Shown in pieces: positions 1 through 7,064 of a stretch of DNA of 12,006 bases (the stretch's first letter is position 1; each line of letters opens with the position of its first letter). The notes below the pieces were generated by a model. That model made no database searches. It had not been told where the DNA came from and worked only from the letters and a program-made list of their open reading frames with translations. The translations under genes were made by a program, and so were the position numbers. The DNA comes from JAIVGZ01 sp964552205 (GTDB lineage Bacteria > Pseudomonadota > Gammaproteobacteria > Natronospirales > JAIVGZ01): NCBI GenBank assembly GCA_964552205.1, contig CAZKFT010000050.1:1-12006 (forward strand). The letters are read 5' to 3'.

Positions 1-3000
1 TGTTACCGGCGGCATCGTAGCTGTAGGCGGTGCCGTCCACCCCGGTGAGCCGGTTGCTGTCCGGGGCATAGGTGTAATCGGTGACCGTTGTGTCGGTGAT
101 GCGCCGGGTGCGGTTGCCGAGGGCATCATAGTCGAACGCCTTGAGGCCATAGCCGCCCTGGGCTTGGGTCAGGCGGTGCAGGGCGTCGTAGGCGAACTGC
201 TGGCTAAGGGAAGGACTCAAGCCATCGGTGAGGGCGGTGAGGTTGTCGGTCTCATCCCAGCCGAGCAGGAGCGATTGCACACCGGGGGTGGTGATCGCGG
301 TCACACGGCCAGAACGGTCATGGGCGCGGGTGTGCAAGAGTCCGTTGCCAAAGGTCAGTTCGCGCAGCGGCCCGAACGGTGACCACGCAATGTCGGTGGC
401 CAGTGCGGTCTCGCTGCCATCGGGGTTGATGAGTGTGACCGCGTTGATGCGCCCTGCCGCATCCCGACTGTAGGAGATCTCACGGCCATCGGCGTGCATC
501 AGCGAGCTGAGTTGGCCATCGGCGTCATAGCCCATCAACAATGGCAGGGTGGTGCCGCGTACGGTGTTGATGCGCTCGGTGACGCGGCCATGGGCGTCGT
601 AACGGTACTCGGTGCTGCCGCTGGCATCCGTGATGCGCGCAAGCCGCCCGATGCCATGCGGGCCGGTATCCCAGATGTAGTGGATGTCCTCGGCCGGGGC
701 GGACGGATGGCGGATCGCGGTCAGGCGGTTGAGCGCATCGTAGTCGTACTCGGTGACGATGCCTCGGGCATCGGTCTGGCGGATGCGGTTGCCGTTGGCA
801 TCATAGGCATAGGTGGTGGTGCCCGCGTCCGGACTTGCGACACTGAGCATCTCACCGAACGCATTGTGTTGATAGGTGGTGGCGACCCCGCGCGGGTCGA
901 TCACGCCAGTCAAGCGATCAAGCGCATCGTACTGGTAGCGGGTGATACCGGACAATGCATCCACGGTCTCGAACAGGCGGTTCAGCGCATCGAAGCGTGA
1001 CTCGGTGGTATGACCGTGGGCGTCGGTGCTGGAGGTGGGGTTGCCGATCGCATCATGGGTGTAGGTCATGGCCTGACCTTCACCGCCTAAAGTCGCGACG
1101 AGGTGGTTCAGCTGGTTATAGGTCGCAAACGACTCACGCGCGAGGCCATATGCCCCCGAGACCCGCTCCTCGACGCGGTTGCCGGTGCTGTCGAGCACAT
1201 AGTTAATGCGGTCGCCGGCCGCATCTTCGATTGCAACCACCCGCCCGGCCGCGTCATGGCCATACTGGACGAACGCACCGCTCGGCAGCGTCATGCGGAC
1301 AAGCCGCCCGGCACCGTCGTAGCTGAACTGCGAAGTATCGCCTGCGACGGTACGGCTGACCAGGCGCTGGCGGGCGTCGTAGGCAAGTACGGTCACGACC
1401 CCGTTCGGGTCGGTGATACGCCGGGCATTGCCGTGCGCATCGAAGTTACTGAACTGCGTGGTGTGTCCGAGCGCGTTGGTGACCGAGACCAGATGACCTT
1501 CATTGTCATAGGCATAGCTTGTGATGCCACCGCGGGCATCCGTGCTCGAGGTGATGAGGCCGTCGGGGCGATACGCACTCAGTCGGGTACGGGTATCGCT
1601 TGTGACTGTGTCGGTGACCGTCTCGCTGATGCGCCGGCCTTGTGCGTCGTAGCCATAGCTGGTGGTGCGCCCGGGCTCGGTGACCAGAACCGGAACCCTG
1701 AGGGTGGGATGCCAGTCGGTGTCGAGCACGCGTTCCTGCGCAGTGCCGAACGCCTCGATACGCCGGGTCGCAAGACCGCGTGCATCGCGCTCGAACCTCG
1801 TCTCGATGCCGTTCACATCCACGCTGGCGATGACGAACCCATTGCTATCGTAGGCAAGGTCTTCAACGCGCTTGGAGCAGCTCAGACACGGATCGCCGTC
1901 CACCGAGGCGGTGCGTAGCACGCCGTGCAGGAGGTCGTAGCGGTAAGTGCGGCTTCCGCCACGGCTGTCAGTGACGGTGGTGCTGTCGTCACCGTGATAG
2001 GTGAAGGTAACCCGGTTGATGCCGCCCGGGCCTTCCGACGACAGCGCACGACCCTCGGTGTCATAAGTCCACTGCGACACCAGACGACCGGAGGCATCGA
2101 TAATCGCGGTGAGCGCATGCGGGTGGGCCGCATCCTCGTAGCGGTACTGGCGCACACCCCCGTCGGGGTAGGTCGCGGACACCAAATTGCCCGCAGCGTC
2201 GTAGGCAAGCTGGATGAGCCCGCCTGCGGGGTCTACGACCGAAGCGAGCCGTCCGCCGCTGGTATAGCTGAACGACAGCTGATGGCCATAGCCGTCATCG
2301 ACCGCGATCAGGCGGCCACTACCGTCGTAGAACAGGGGTTGGGCTACGCCGCCCCGTGGGGTCAGTGACAGCAGGCGCCCGTCGGCGTGATAGCGCTCAC
2401 GCGTATCGGCCTCGTCGGTAAGAATCCACTCACCACCAGACTGGGAAAGGCGCAGCGCCACATCCGCATCAGCAACCCAGTTGCCACTGATCAGATCAAA
2501 GTCGTACGCACGACCATCAGCGCGGTGTGCACGCACCCGCGTCGCGCTCACAGTCTCGATGCGGCGCGCGTAGTGATGGCGCCAGTTGTGGCCCAACACA
2601 TCGTTGGTGCCGGCCATGCTGTTGTAGTGACGCGCAAAGCGCAGGCCGCCGGGGCCTGCGCCGGTGTAATCGATCTCGTGCTGATACTTGTTGCCGGTCG
2701 CGCCGTTGATCGGGTTGGAGCCGTTGTCGCACGCGCTCGGTGCGTCGGCGGTGCAGCTGCGCCCGAGGTTCTTGTCCTTCTTGACGGGGGGATCTGGTTC
2801 AGGCTCTGGTTCGGGAGGCGTACAAGGACCGCCAACGCAGGCAATGCGCGTGTGCCCGATAGTGCGAGCATCTGGATTACACGATCCGATTGGTAGGCCA
2901 AGGTCAATCATATATGTTCCGGGATTACCGGAGCTATGATGGATAATGGCCTGTCCACTTGTTGGATGCGTCGGCCAGTTGGGATTGAAGTTGTACGGAT

Positions 3001-3226
3001 ACCTTGCTTCGGAGCTACAAGCGCCGAGACTTTGTGCTTCGCGTAGCGCTATGGCACCGGCCTTAGTCGTAGACCAGTATTGTTGGCCCACAGTGCCGCA
3101 GTCACCAAAGTTCGTGCGTGGATTTACGCAATAGAAATACTCACCATCCGCAAATGACGTTCCAGGTGTCGACAGTGAAATTGCTACGACTGTGAAGAGT
3201 GCTAGAGCGATGAATCTGGCAGGCAT
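1..3226 (-). CDS. RHS/YD-repeat exported protein, 3' end outside window
   Basis: An open frame runs from the ATG at 3226 to the window edge without a stop (1075 codons; lines sampled along its length were all clean). The start has a good ribosome site (GGGAGGTGG, about 3 bases before ATG). Residues 1-26 form a signal peptide ending SFA, so the protein is exported by Sec. Residues 27-135 are a module with several Cys (C33, C43 and others). Residues 136-152 are a Pro/Glu linker (PPEPEPEPDPPVKK). From about 171 (NPINGATGNKYQHEIDY) the RHS body starts, with more than a dozen YD repeats such as YDGAGRLVRM, YDALNRL and YDANGNR. A CLSC motif lies at 447-450. In this family the repeats build a hollow shell around a variable C-terminal domain, often a toxin. 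The core motif and tip lie beyond base 1, so the effector type cannot be stated. There is no PAAR-like N-terminus; the signal peptide argues against a type VI cargo. Confidence 0.93.
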   Translation of the reverse strand, partial: MPARFIALALFTVVAISLSTPGTSFADGEYFYCVNPRTNFGDCGTVGQQYWSTTKAGAIALREAQSLGACSSEARYPYNFNPNWPTHPTSGQAIIHHSSGNPGTYMIDLGLPIGSCNPDARTIGHTRIACVGGPCTPPEPEPEPDPPVKKDKNLGRSCTADAPSACDNGSNPINGATGNKYQHEIDYTGAGPGGLRFARHYNSMAGTNDVLGHNWRHHYARRIETVSATRVRAHRADGRAYDFDLISGNWVADADVALRLSQSGGEWILTDEADTRERYHADGRLLSLTPRGGVAQPLFYDGSGRLIAVDDGYGHQLSFSYTSGGRLASVVDPAGGLIQLAYDAAGNLVSATYPDGGVRQYRYEDAAHPHALTAIIDASGRLVSQWTYDTEGRALSSEGPGGINRVTFTYHGDDSTTVTDSRGGSRTYRYDLLHGVLRTASVDGDPCLSCSKRVEDLAYDSNGFVIASVDVNGIETRFERDARGLATRRIEAFGTAQERVLDTDWHPTLRVPVLVTEPGRTTSYGYDAQGRRISETVTDTVTSDTRTRLSAYRPDGLITSSTDARGGITSYAYDNEGHLVSVTNALGHTTQFSNFDAHGNARRITDPNGVVTVLAYDARQRLVSRTVAGDTSQFSYDGAGRLVRMTLPSGAFVQYGHDAAGRVVAIEDAAGDRINYVLDSTGNRVEERVSGAYGLARESFATYNQLNHLVATLGGEGQAMTYTHDAIGNPTSSTDAHGHTTESRFDALNRLFETVDALSGITRYQYDALDRLTGVIDPRGVATTYQHNAFGEMLSVASPDAGTTTYAYDANGNRIRQTDARGIVTEYDYDALNRLTAIRHPSAPAEDIHYIWDTGPHGIGRLARITDASGSTEYRYDAHGRVTERINTVRGTTLPLLMGYDADGQLSSLMHADGREISYSRDAAGRINAVTLINPDGSETALATDIAWSPFGPLRELTFGNGLLHTRAHDRSGRVTAITTPGVQSLLLGWDETDNLTALTDGLSPSLSQQFAYDALHRLTQAQGGYGLKAFDYDALGNRTRRITDTTVTDYTYAPDSNRLTGVDGTAYSYDAAGN

Positions 3227-3253
3227 GAACCACCTCCCTGTGTTCCGCTCCTG

Positions 3254-3282
3254 ACTTTGGTCCCTAAGGAAATTCATGTCAA
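3254..3282 (-). promoter_or_regulatory. Weak candidate promoter for the RHS gene
   Basis: On the minus strand a perfect TTGACA (3282-3277) is followed after 17 bases by CAAAGT (3259-3254), which matches only 3 of 6 positions of a -10 box. It lies 28 bases upstream of the RHS start codon. The -35 box is convincing, the -10 box is not. The gene could instead use an activator or another start site in the AT-richer stretch behind it. Confidence 0.3.
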
Positions 3283-3480
3283 GCGCAAGAAATCCCAAAA
3301 AATGAGAATTTGAGAGAAGCATTACTGCGGCGCAGAGGTAACTAAGTAGGCGGATTTTAGCGCTTTTACCAGAGAGCACTACCAACGCAGTACACGGAGG
3401 AGTGTGCCGCAGTGACCCACAAGTGAACTTACAGTGAACAGCGGTATGGGAGCAGGCAGGCGCCGCCAAGTAGCTGTTAT
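3283..3480. other. Intergenic stretch without a recognisable gene
   Basis: The gap between the RHS start and the next gene is 437 bases. This part is AT-richer than the coding DNA around it (26 G/C in the 60 bases from 3301). I see no ORF with a ribosome site and family resemblance, no tRNA-like fold and no insertion-sequence ends. The rest of the gap holds the terminator and the four-hairpin array listed separately. Confidence 0.5.
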
Positions 3481-3534
3481 AAAAACAAACCCGCCGACCG
3501 ACACATCAGCTTGAAAATCCCCGTGTCGGCGGTT
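3477..3534 (-). terminator. Intrinsic terminator after the 3664-4308 gene
   Basis: Read on the minus strand, the arm AACCGCCGACAC (3534-3523) pairs with GTGTCGGTCGGCGG (3504-3491) with a small bulge. The pairing is followed at once by GTTTGTTTTTAT. A GC-rich stem plus a T tract is the classic intrinsic terminator form. It lies about 130 bases past the stop of the exported-protein gene and before the RHS gene, so it should separate their transcripts. Confidence 0.7.
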
Positions 3535-3543
3535 CGATTGCTC

Positions 3544-3617
3544 GGCCCATCCATGGGCCTCGCCCCTTCGGGGCCATCACGCTGCGCGTGATGGCCAAAA
3601 TCGCTCCCGGCGATTTT
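3544..3617. repeat. Array of four adjacent perfect hairpins
   Basis: Four perfect inverted repeats lie head to tail: GGCCCAT-CC-ATGGGCC (3544-3559), GCCCC-TTC-GGGGC (3562-3574), GGCCATCACGC-TGC-GCGTGATGGCC (3572-3596) and AAAATCGC-TCCCG-GCGATTTT (3597-3617). The second and third share three bases, so they would compete. The array sits in the 3' untranslated stretch of the minus-strand gene ending at 3664. Stacked palindromes of this type are usually dispersed intergenic elements that act as transcript ends or RNA stabilisers. That this one is dispersed is inference, since only one copy is in view. Confidence 0.65.
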
Positions 3618-3663
3618 GTCCGTCCCTGGGCACCACCTTTACCCGTAATTTCGATGGATTTGC

Positions 3664-4308
3664 TCAAGTGTCGAGCTGTAATGACAGCCGGGTCGGCATC
3701 GCCGAGAACTGAATCAGCGGGGGCCGGCGGTTCCACGCTCGGCGAAGTGGGATTGTGAGGGTGCCTTCCGCATTGGTGTTAATCACTTCCTCACCGATAC
3801 GCGCGTGCGCGTCGACGCCTGATCCGAACTCAACAAGGAGGCCCTTGGGTTTCGGCATCATCAAGCGCGCCATGACGCCCCGCCGCCTGACCAGATCGTT
3901 GTACTCGTCCGTCATCTCGACGATGACCGCATAAGGCATAGACTCGGCCGGCGGGACCGTCGAGTTGAATGCCATGGTCATCGCGAGCTTTCCCGGCGGC
4001 GCGTTCGTGCGCACCGGTGGATTTTCCTGCAATAGCGCCTGCGACAGGGGAAAGTTTACGACGGTCCCATCGGCGTCAATGGCGACCTCAATCGGCCCGG
4101 CTGTGGCTGCTACGATGAGCCGCAGGTCCTCTTGGCGGAAGTTCTCGTCCTGAACCCTAAGCGAGCGTGTCACGCGCGCATACTTCGCGTCGCCGATAAA
4201 ATCGCGACTGAAGGCCTCGTGCAGGTCCTTATATGGAATCTCACGCCATTCCGGCGCGGCCACAGCCGCTGTCATTGCGCACAGCGCTAACGCACCCACC
4301 CATTTCAT
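3664..4308 (-). CDS. Exported protein of unknown function, 214 aa
   Basis: The protein begins with a clear Sec signal peptide (MKWVGALALCAMTAAVAA, cleavage near residue 17-18), so it should be periplasmic or secreted. The mature part of about 196 residues has no further membrane segment and no lipobox, and looks mainly beta-rich. Residues 70-110 contain AIDADGTVVNFPL followed by a stretch with NAPPG. This loosely recalls DUF2987-type periplasmic proteins, but I could not confirm that and assign no function. The start ATG is preceded by AGGATGGGG. It is divergent from the MDR oxidoreductase gene with 68 bases between start codons, and is followed by a hairpin array and an intrinsic terminator, which suggests a single-gene transcript. 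Confidence 0.8.
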   Translation of the reverse strand: MKWVGALALCAMTAAVAAPEWREIPYKDLHEAFSRDFIGDAKYARVTRSLRVQDENFRQEDLRLIVAATAGPIEVAIDADGTVVNFPLSQALLQENPPVRTNAPPGKLAMTMAFNSTVPPAESMPYAVIVEMTDEYNDLVRRRGVMARLMMPKPKGLLVEFGSGVDAHARIGEEVINTNAEGTLTIPLRRAWNRRPPLIQFSAMPTRLSLQLDT

Positions 4309-4325
4309 ATCCGCACCCCATCCTA

Positions 4326-4340
4326 ATCCGTAAGACGGAT
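4326..4340. promoter_or_regulatory. Perfect inverted repeat in the divergent promoter region
   Basis: ATCCGT-AAG-ACGGAT is a perfect 6-base inverted repeat with a 3-base centre. It lies 18 bases before the exported-protein start and 37 bases before the MDR start. A GATAAT box (4346-4341, minus) sits immediately beside it. Position and symmetry fit a dimeric repressor or activator site controlling one or both genes. No regulator gene lies next to it, so the binding protein is unknown. Confidence 0.35.
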
Positions 4341-4365
4341 ATTATCGCCGTATTTTCCAAGTTGA

Positions 4366-4371
4366 TATGAT
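4366..4371 (+). promoter_or_regulatory. Candidate -10 box close to the MDR start
   Basis: TATGAT matches 5 of 6 positions of the -10 consensus and ends 5 bases before the MDR start codon. No good -35 box is seen 16-18 bases upstream, and no strong Shine-Dalgarno sequence precedes the ATG (only GATGAGAC). If used, the transcript would begin almost at the start codon. Confidence 0.25.
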
Positions 4372-4376
4372 GAGAC

Positions 4377-5363
4377 ATGAAAGCGGCCATCAATCACCAA
4401 TACGGACCACCCGAAGTCGTCCGGATAGATGAGTTTGAAAAACCTACGCCAGCAGCGGAAGAAATTCGGGTCCGGGTACATGCCACAACAGTGTCCGCAG
4501 GCGACTCGCGGTTACGTGCGATGCGAATTCCACTTGGTTTTGGGTTGCTTGCACGGTTGGCATTCGGGGTCTTTCGGCCGCGAAAACCCATATTGGGCCT
4601 CGAGTTCGCAGGTGTAGTGGATGCAACGGGGCCGAATGTAGACAAATTCGAGGTCGGCGACCGCGTTTTCGGGCTGTGCAGCACGATGGGCTGTCATGCC
4701 GAGTTCGTATGCGTCACCCAGCACGCCGCAATCTCGTTGATTCCAGCCAACCTGACTTTCGAAGAGGCCGTCGCCCTCCCTTTCGGGGGCAGTACTGCGC
4801 TGCATTTTTTTCGGAAGGCGGAACTTCGCGCAGGTGAAAGCGTGCTGGTCAATGGAGCCTCCGGCGCGGTAGGGGTGGCGATGGTACAGATTGCCAGTCA
4901 CGCTGGTGCGGTCGTAACGGCCGTGTGTAGCGGCGCGAATGCTTCGAGGGTGCGTTCCTTAGGAGCAGCTGAGGTCATCGATTACAAGCGCGAAGACTTC
5001 GCTGCCCAGCCTCGCCGCTACGATGTGATTGTCGATACGGTCGGCAATGCTCCCTACTCTCGTTGCCGCAAGGTATTAAAGAAAGGTGGTCGCCTGGTCG
5101 CTGTCTCCGCGAATCTTCCGCAGATGCTGTTCTCTCCGGTCTGGGCGATGCTCAGCGGAAGGCGCGTCGTCGTTGGTACAGCGGGTGAACATGCTGAAGA
5201 CATGAGATCTCTGGCGGCACGAGCGGCTGCGGGAGATCTGGAGGCGGTGGTCGACTGCTGCCTTCCGTTCCAGGAAATCGTCAATGCACATCGACGCGCC
5301 GACTCCGGACGGAAGGTGGGCAGCGTCGTTCTGACATTGGTCTCGGATGAAATCGCGGAGTGA
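4377..5363 (+). CDS. NAD(P)-dependent oxidoreductase, MDR superfamily (quinone oxidoreductase-like)
   Basis: The 328-residue protein has the two-part MDR layout. A GroES-like N-terminal domain (about 1-125, with GLEFAGVV at 74-81 and VGDRVFG near 93-99) is followed by a Rossmann domain. The cofactor loop NGASGAVG lies at 159-166 and a further strand reads DVIVDTVGN. The structural and catalytic zinc Cys/His set of classical alcohol dehydrogenases is absent, which places it with zinc-independent quinone/enone reductases that usually take NADPH. The substrate cannot be read from sequence. Its length is normal for the family. It is divergent from an exported-protein gene and followed after 69 bases by a P-loop gene on the same strand. 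The ATG is the best start because it directly precedes the usual first strand (MKAAINHQYGPPEVV). Confidence 0.88.
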   Translation: MKAAINHQYGPPEVVRIDEFEKPTPAAEEIRVRVHATTVSAGDSRLRAMRIPLGFGLLARLAFGVFRPRKPILGLEFAGVVDATGPNVDKFEVGDRVFGLCSTMGCHAEFVCVTQHAAISLIPANLTFEEAVALPFGGSTALHFFRKAELRAGESVLVNGASGAVGVAMVQIASHAGAVVTAVCSGANASRVRSLGAAEVIDYKREDFAAQPRRYDVIVDTVGNAPYSRCRKVLKKGGRLVAVSANLPQMLFSPVWAMLSGRRVVVGTAGEHAEDMRSLAARAAAGDLEAVVDCCLPFQEIVNAHRRADSGRKVGSVVLTLVSDEIAE

Positions 5364-5432
5364 CGTGGTGAACTTGTACTATCGGAGTTGGCAGGCGGCG
5401 CTCGGCGCAAGACGCTTGCGGAGATTGGGTCA

Positions 5433-5960
5433 GTGAGAAAAGTCATCGTGTTCGGCAACTCGGGTTCGGGGAAATCTACATTGGCGACGGAGCTTCGCGA
5501 GGAGGGGCTGGCGCATCTCGATCTGGATGTTCTGGCCTGGCTGCCGTCAAATCCGCCGGAACGGCGGCCTCTCGACGGCGCGTATGCTGACATTCAGCAG
5601 TTCGTCAGTGACAACGCAGAGTGGGTCATAGAGGGCTGCTATGCGGATCTGCTTGAACTGGTGAAACCGTTTGCTACGGAGGCAATCTTCATGAACCTGC
5701 CCGTCCATCTCTGCCAGGAAAATGCGAGAAACCGGCCGTGGGAGCCCCATAAGTACAAATCCAAAGAGGCGCAAGACGCCACTCTGGAAATGCTGCTCAA
5801 GTGGATCGCGGGGTATGAAGAGAGAACGGATGCGCTCTCACACCGTGCCCACTGCGCTCTTTACGACAGCTTCCCGGGAGAGAAGAAAATGATTACCAGC
5901 AACAGCTGTCGGCGGAACTGGACGAACTTGCTCGCTGATGCGGATGTCCCTACTTCCTGA
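5433..5960 (+). CDS. P-loop NTPase, small kinase-like (AAA/shikimate-kinase-like)
   Basis: The protein starts MRKVIVFGNSGSGKSTLA, with Walker A GNSGSGKST at residues 8-16 directly after the first strand, as in small nucleotide or metabolite kinases. Later landmarks are LDLDVLAWLP, EWVIEGCYADLLE and the Arg-containing stretch ENARNRPWEPHKY, resembling proteins annotated as shikimate-kinase-like or FlaR-like ATPases. The substrate is unknown. I prefer the GTG at 5433 (175 residues): GGAG lies 9 bases before it and the Walker strand begins at once. An upstream TTG at 5388 would add 15 residues but has no properly spaced ribosome site. It follows the MDR gene on the same strand and may share its transcript. 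Its last 11 bases overlap the end of mscL on the other strand. Confidence 0.78.
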   Translation: MRKVIVFGNSGSGKSTLATELREEGLAHLDLDVLAWLPSNPPERRPLDGAYADIQQFVSDNAEWVIEGCYADLLELVKPFATEAIFMNLPVHLCQENARNRPWEPHKYKSKEAQDATLEMLLKWIAGYEERTDALSHRAHCALYDSFPGEKKMITSNSCRRNWTNLLADADVPTS

Positions 5961-6348
5961 GCAGGTCCCGTATCTCCGTCAGCAGGACAACTTCCTCGCT
6001 CGGTGGAGTGATCTCGGCGGGAGCGACTTCCTCTTTGCGCTTCAATCTGGCGAGCGCCTTCACCACCATGAAGATGACGAAAGCGATGATGACGAAGTCC
6101 ACGACAGTCTGGATGAACTGACCATAGGCGATGACCACGGCAGACGCCTCGCCTTCAGCTTCGACCAGGGTGTATGCCAAATCACGGAAGTCCACGCCGC
6201 CCAAAAGGACACCTATCGGGGGCATCACGACATCTGCGACGAAAGAAGTGACGATTTTCCCGAAGGCCAAACCGATGATGACGCCAACCGCCATATCAAC
6301 CACATTGCCCTTTACCGCAAAATCCTTGAACTCGCGAATCATGCGCAT
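5950..6348 (-). CDS. mscL: Large-conductance mechanosensitive channel MscL
   Basis: At 132 residues the protein has the full MscL layout. There is an N-terminal amphipathic helix (MRMIREFKDFAVKGN), then TM1 with the conserved NVVDMAVGVIIG pattern (about 15-44). A periplasmic loop follows (about 45-73), then TM2 (about 75-99, FVIIAFVIFMVVKAL) and a charged cytoplasmic end with a final helix (LLTEIRDLLRK). MscL forms a homopentameric inner-membrane pore that opens under membrane tension and releases solutes on hypo-osmotic shock. The ATG at 6348 is preceded by GGGGGAG with 5 bases spacing and gives the family-standard N-terminal length; the ATG at 6342 would remove two residues. It lies 41 bases after the histidine phosphatase stop and is tail-to-tail with the P-loop gene. 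Confidence 0.97.
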   Translation of the reverse strand: MRMIREFKDFAVKGNVVDMAVGVIIGLAFGKIVTSFVADVVMPPIGVLLGGVDFRDLAYTLVEAEGEASAVVIAYGQFIQTVVDFVIIAFVIFMVVKALARLKRKEEVAPAEITPPSEEVVLLTEIRDLLRK

Positions 6349-6380
6349 GGAAACTCCCCCTGTAGGTTTTTTGCCGTCGT

Positions 6381-6386
6381 AGTATA
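6381..6386 (-). promoter_or_regulatory. Candidate -10 box for mscL
   Basis: On the minus strand TATACT lies 32 bases before the mscL start codon, in the short gap after the histidine phosphatase gene. It matches 5 of 6 positions of the -10 consensus. No convincing -35 box is seen at the right distance. No intrinsic terminator for the upstream operon is visible in this gap, so read-through could also express mscL. Confidence 0.3.
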
Positions 6387-6389
6387 GGC

Positions 6390-7064
6390 TTAGCGCAAGG
6401 TCAGGAGGTGGGCGTGTTCACCTGAAAAGTGGTCATGCTCATTCAATGCTTCCAGGGATGGGCTATCGGCTTCTAACCGGACGGTAGTGAGCCCGCCGTT
6501 GACCAGCTTGAGGCTCATGCGAAATGCCTCGAGATCATCCATTCCCAAGATGGACTGCGCGATGGCAGTGATGACACCGCCGGAGGTGATGGCCACGACA
6601 ACGCCTCCGGGTGCGGCCTGCGCGGCCAGTGTCCGGAGGGCGTTATGGCTACGGTCACGGAAACCAGACCAGGATTCCACATATTCGGTGTCATGAGCGC
6701 CGCTGATCCACCTCATCATCGCTTCATGGAACAGTTTGGCGAGTGCTTTCGCGGGGTCGTCCGCCCGTGTAGCGTGTTCACGAAAGTCCGGTGCATGCCG
6801 TGTGAGCACTTCCAGGTGGTCGAATTCATCCAGCCGTGCATCCACCTGCAACAGGGTACCGGCTCCAAGCCCCGCCAATGCGCCGGTGGCCGTTTCCCGG
6901 TGCCGACGCAAAGTGCCATGCCACACGGATGACAGCGCCGGAGCTCGTTGGGCAATGATTGTGCCGAGATGACGCGCCTGCGCATGACCAAGCTCGGACA
7001 ACTGGTCATAGTTCTCTGCCCCGAACGAGGCCTGCGCGTGGCGGACGAGCAGGATGCGGGTCAT
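6390..7064 (-). CDS. Histidine phosphatase family protein (phosphoglycerate mutase-like fold)
   Basis: The 224-residue protein starts MTRILLVRHAQASFG, with the RHx phosphoacceptor motif at R8-H9. GTLRRHRETA follows at 50-59, with its Arg for phosphate binding, and LDEF at 77-80. In most family members a second catalytic His lies in a THGG-like motif near the end. Here the matching segment VVAITSGGVI has Ser160 at that place. The enzyme may therefore bind or hydrolyse phosphate differently, or belong to a known SGG-type subgroup. The start ATG overlaps the phosphotransferase stop by 4 bases (ATGA), which indicates translational coupling. An in-frame upstream start would add 52 residues that overlap the kinase gene and do not resemble the family. 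The operon context suggests action on a phosphorylated acyl-CoA or on a by-product of the pathway; this is inference. Confidence 0.88.
   Translation of the reverse strand: MTRILLVRHAQASFGAENYDQLSELGHAQARHLGTIIAQRAPALSSVWHGTLRRHRETATGALAGLGAGTLLQVDARLDEFDHLEVLTRHAPDFREHATRADDPAKALAKLFHEAMMRWISGAHDTEYVESWSGFRDRSHNALRTLAAQAAPGGVVVAITSGGVITAIAQSILGMDDLEAFRMSLKLVNGGLTTVRLEADSPSLEALNEHDHFSGEHAHLLTLR

Noticed and set aside
1103..1918. 271-residue plus-strand open frame, with several others between 164 and 2896
   Set aside because: They are opposite the RHS gene. Their repetitive Val/Ile/Gly/Ala-rich sequence is the reverse reading of YD repeats, and no ribosome sites or domains are seen.
3472..3540. 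Possible integron attC-like site, from the imperfect inverted repeat and the nearby GTTATAA
   Set aside because: GTTATAA does not fit the GTTRRRY core and the second core is absent. The stem followed by a T tract on the minus strand is better explained as a terminator.
3506..3736. 76-residue minus-strand open frame
   Set aside because: It starts inside the exported-protein gene in another frame and reads through the hairpin array; the open frame is a by-product of the palindromes.
5388..5432. Upstream TTG start for the P-loop gene
   Set aside because: GGAG lies directly against this TTG with no spacing, and the added residues precede the first strand of the Walker A fold. The GTG at 5433 has a well-spaced GGAG.
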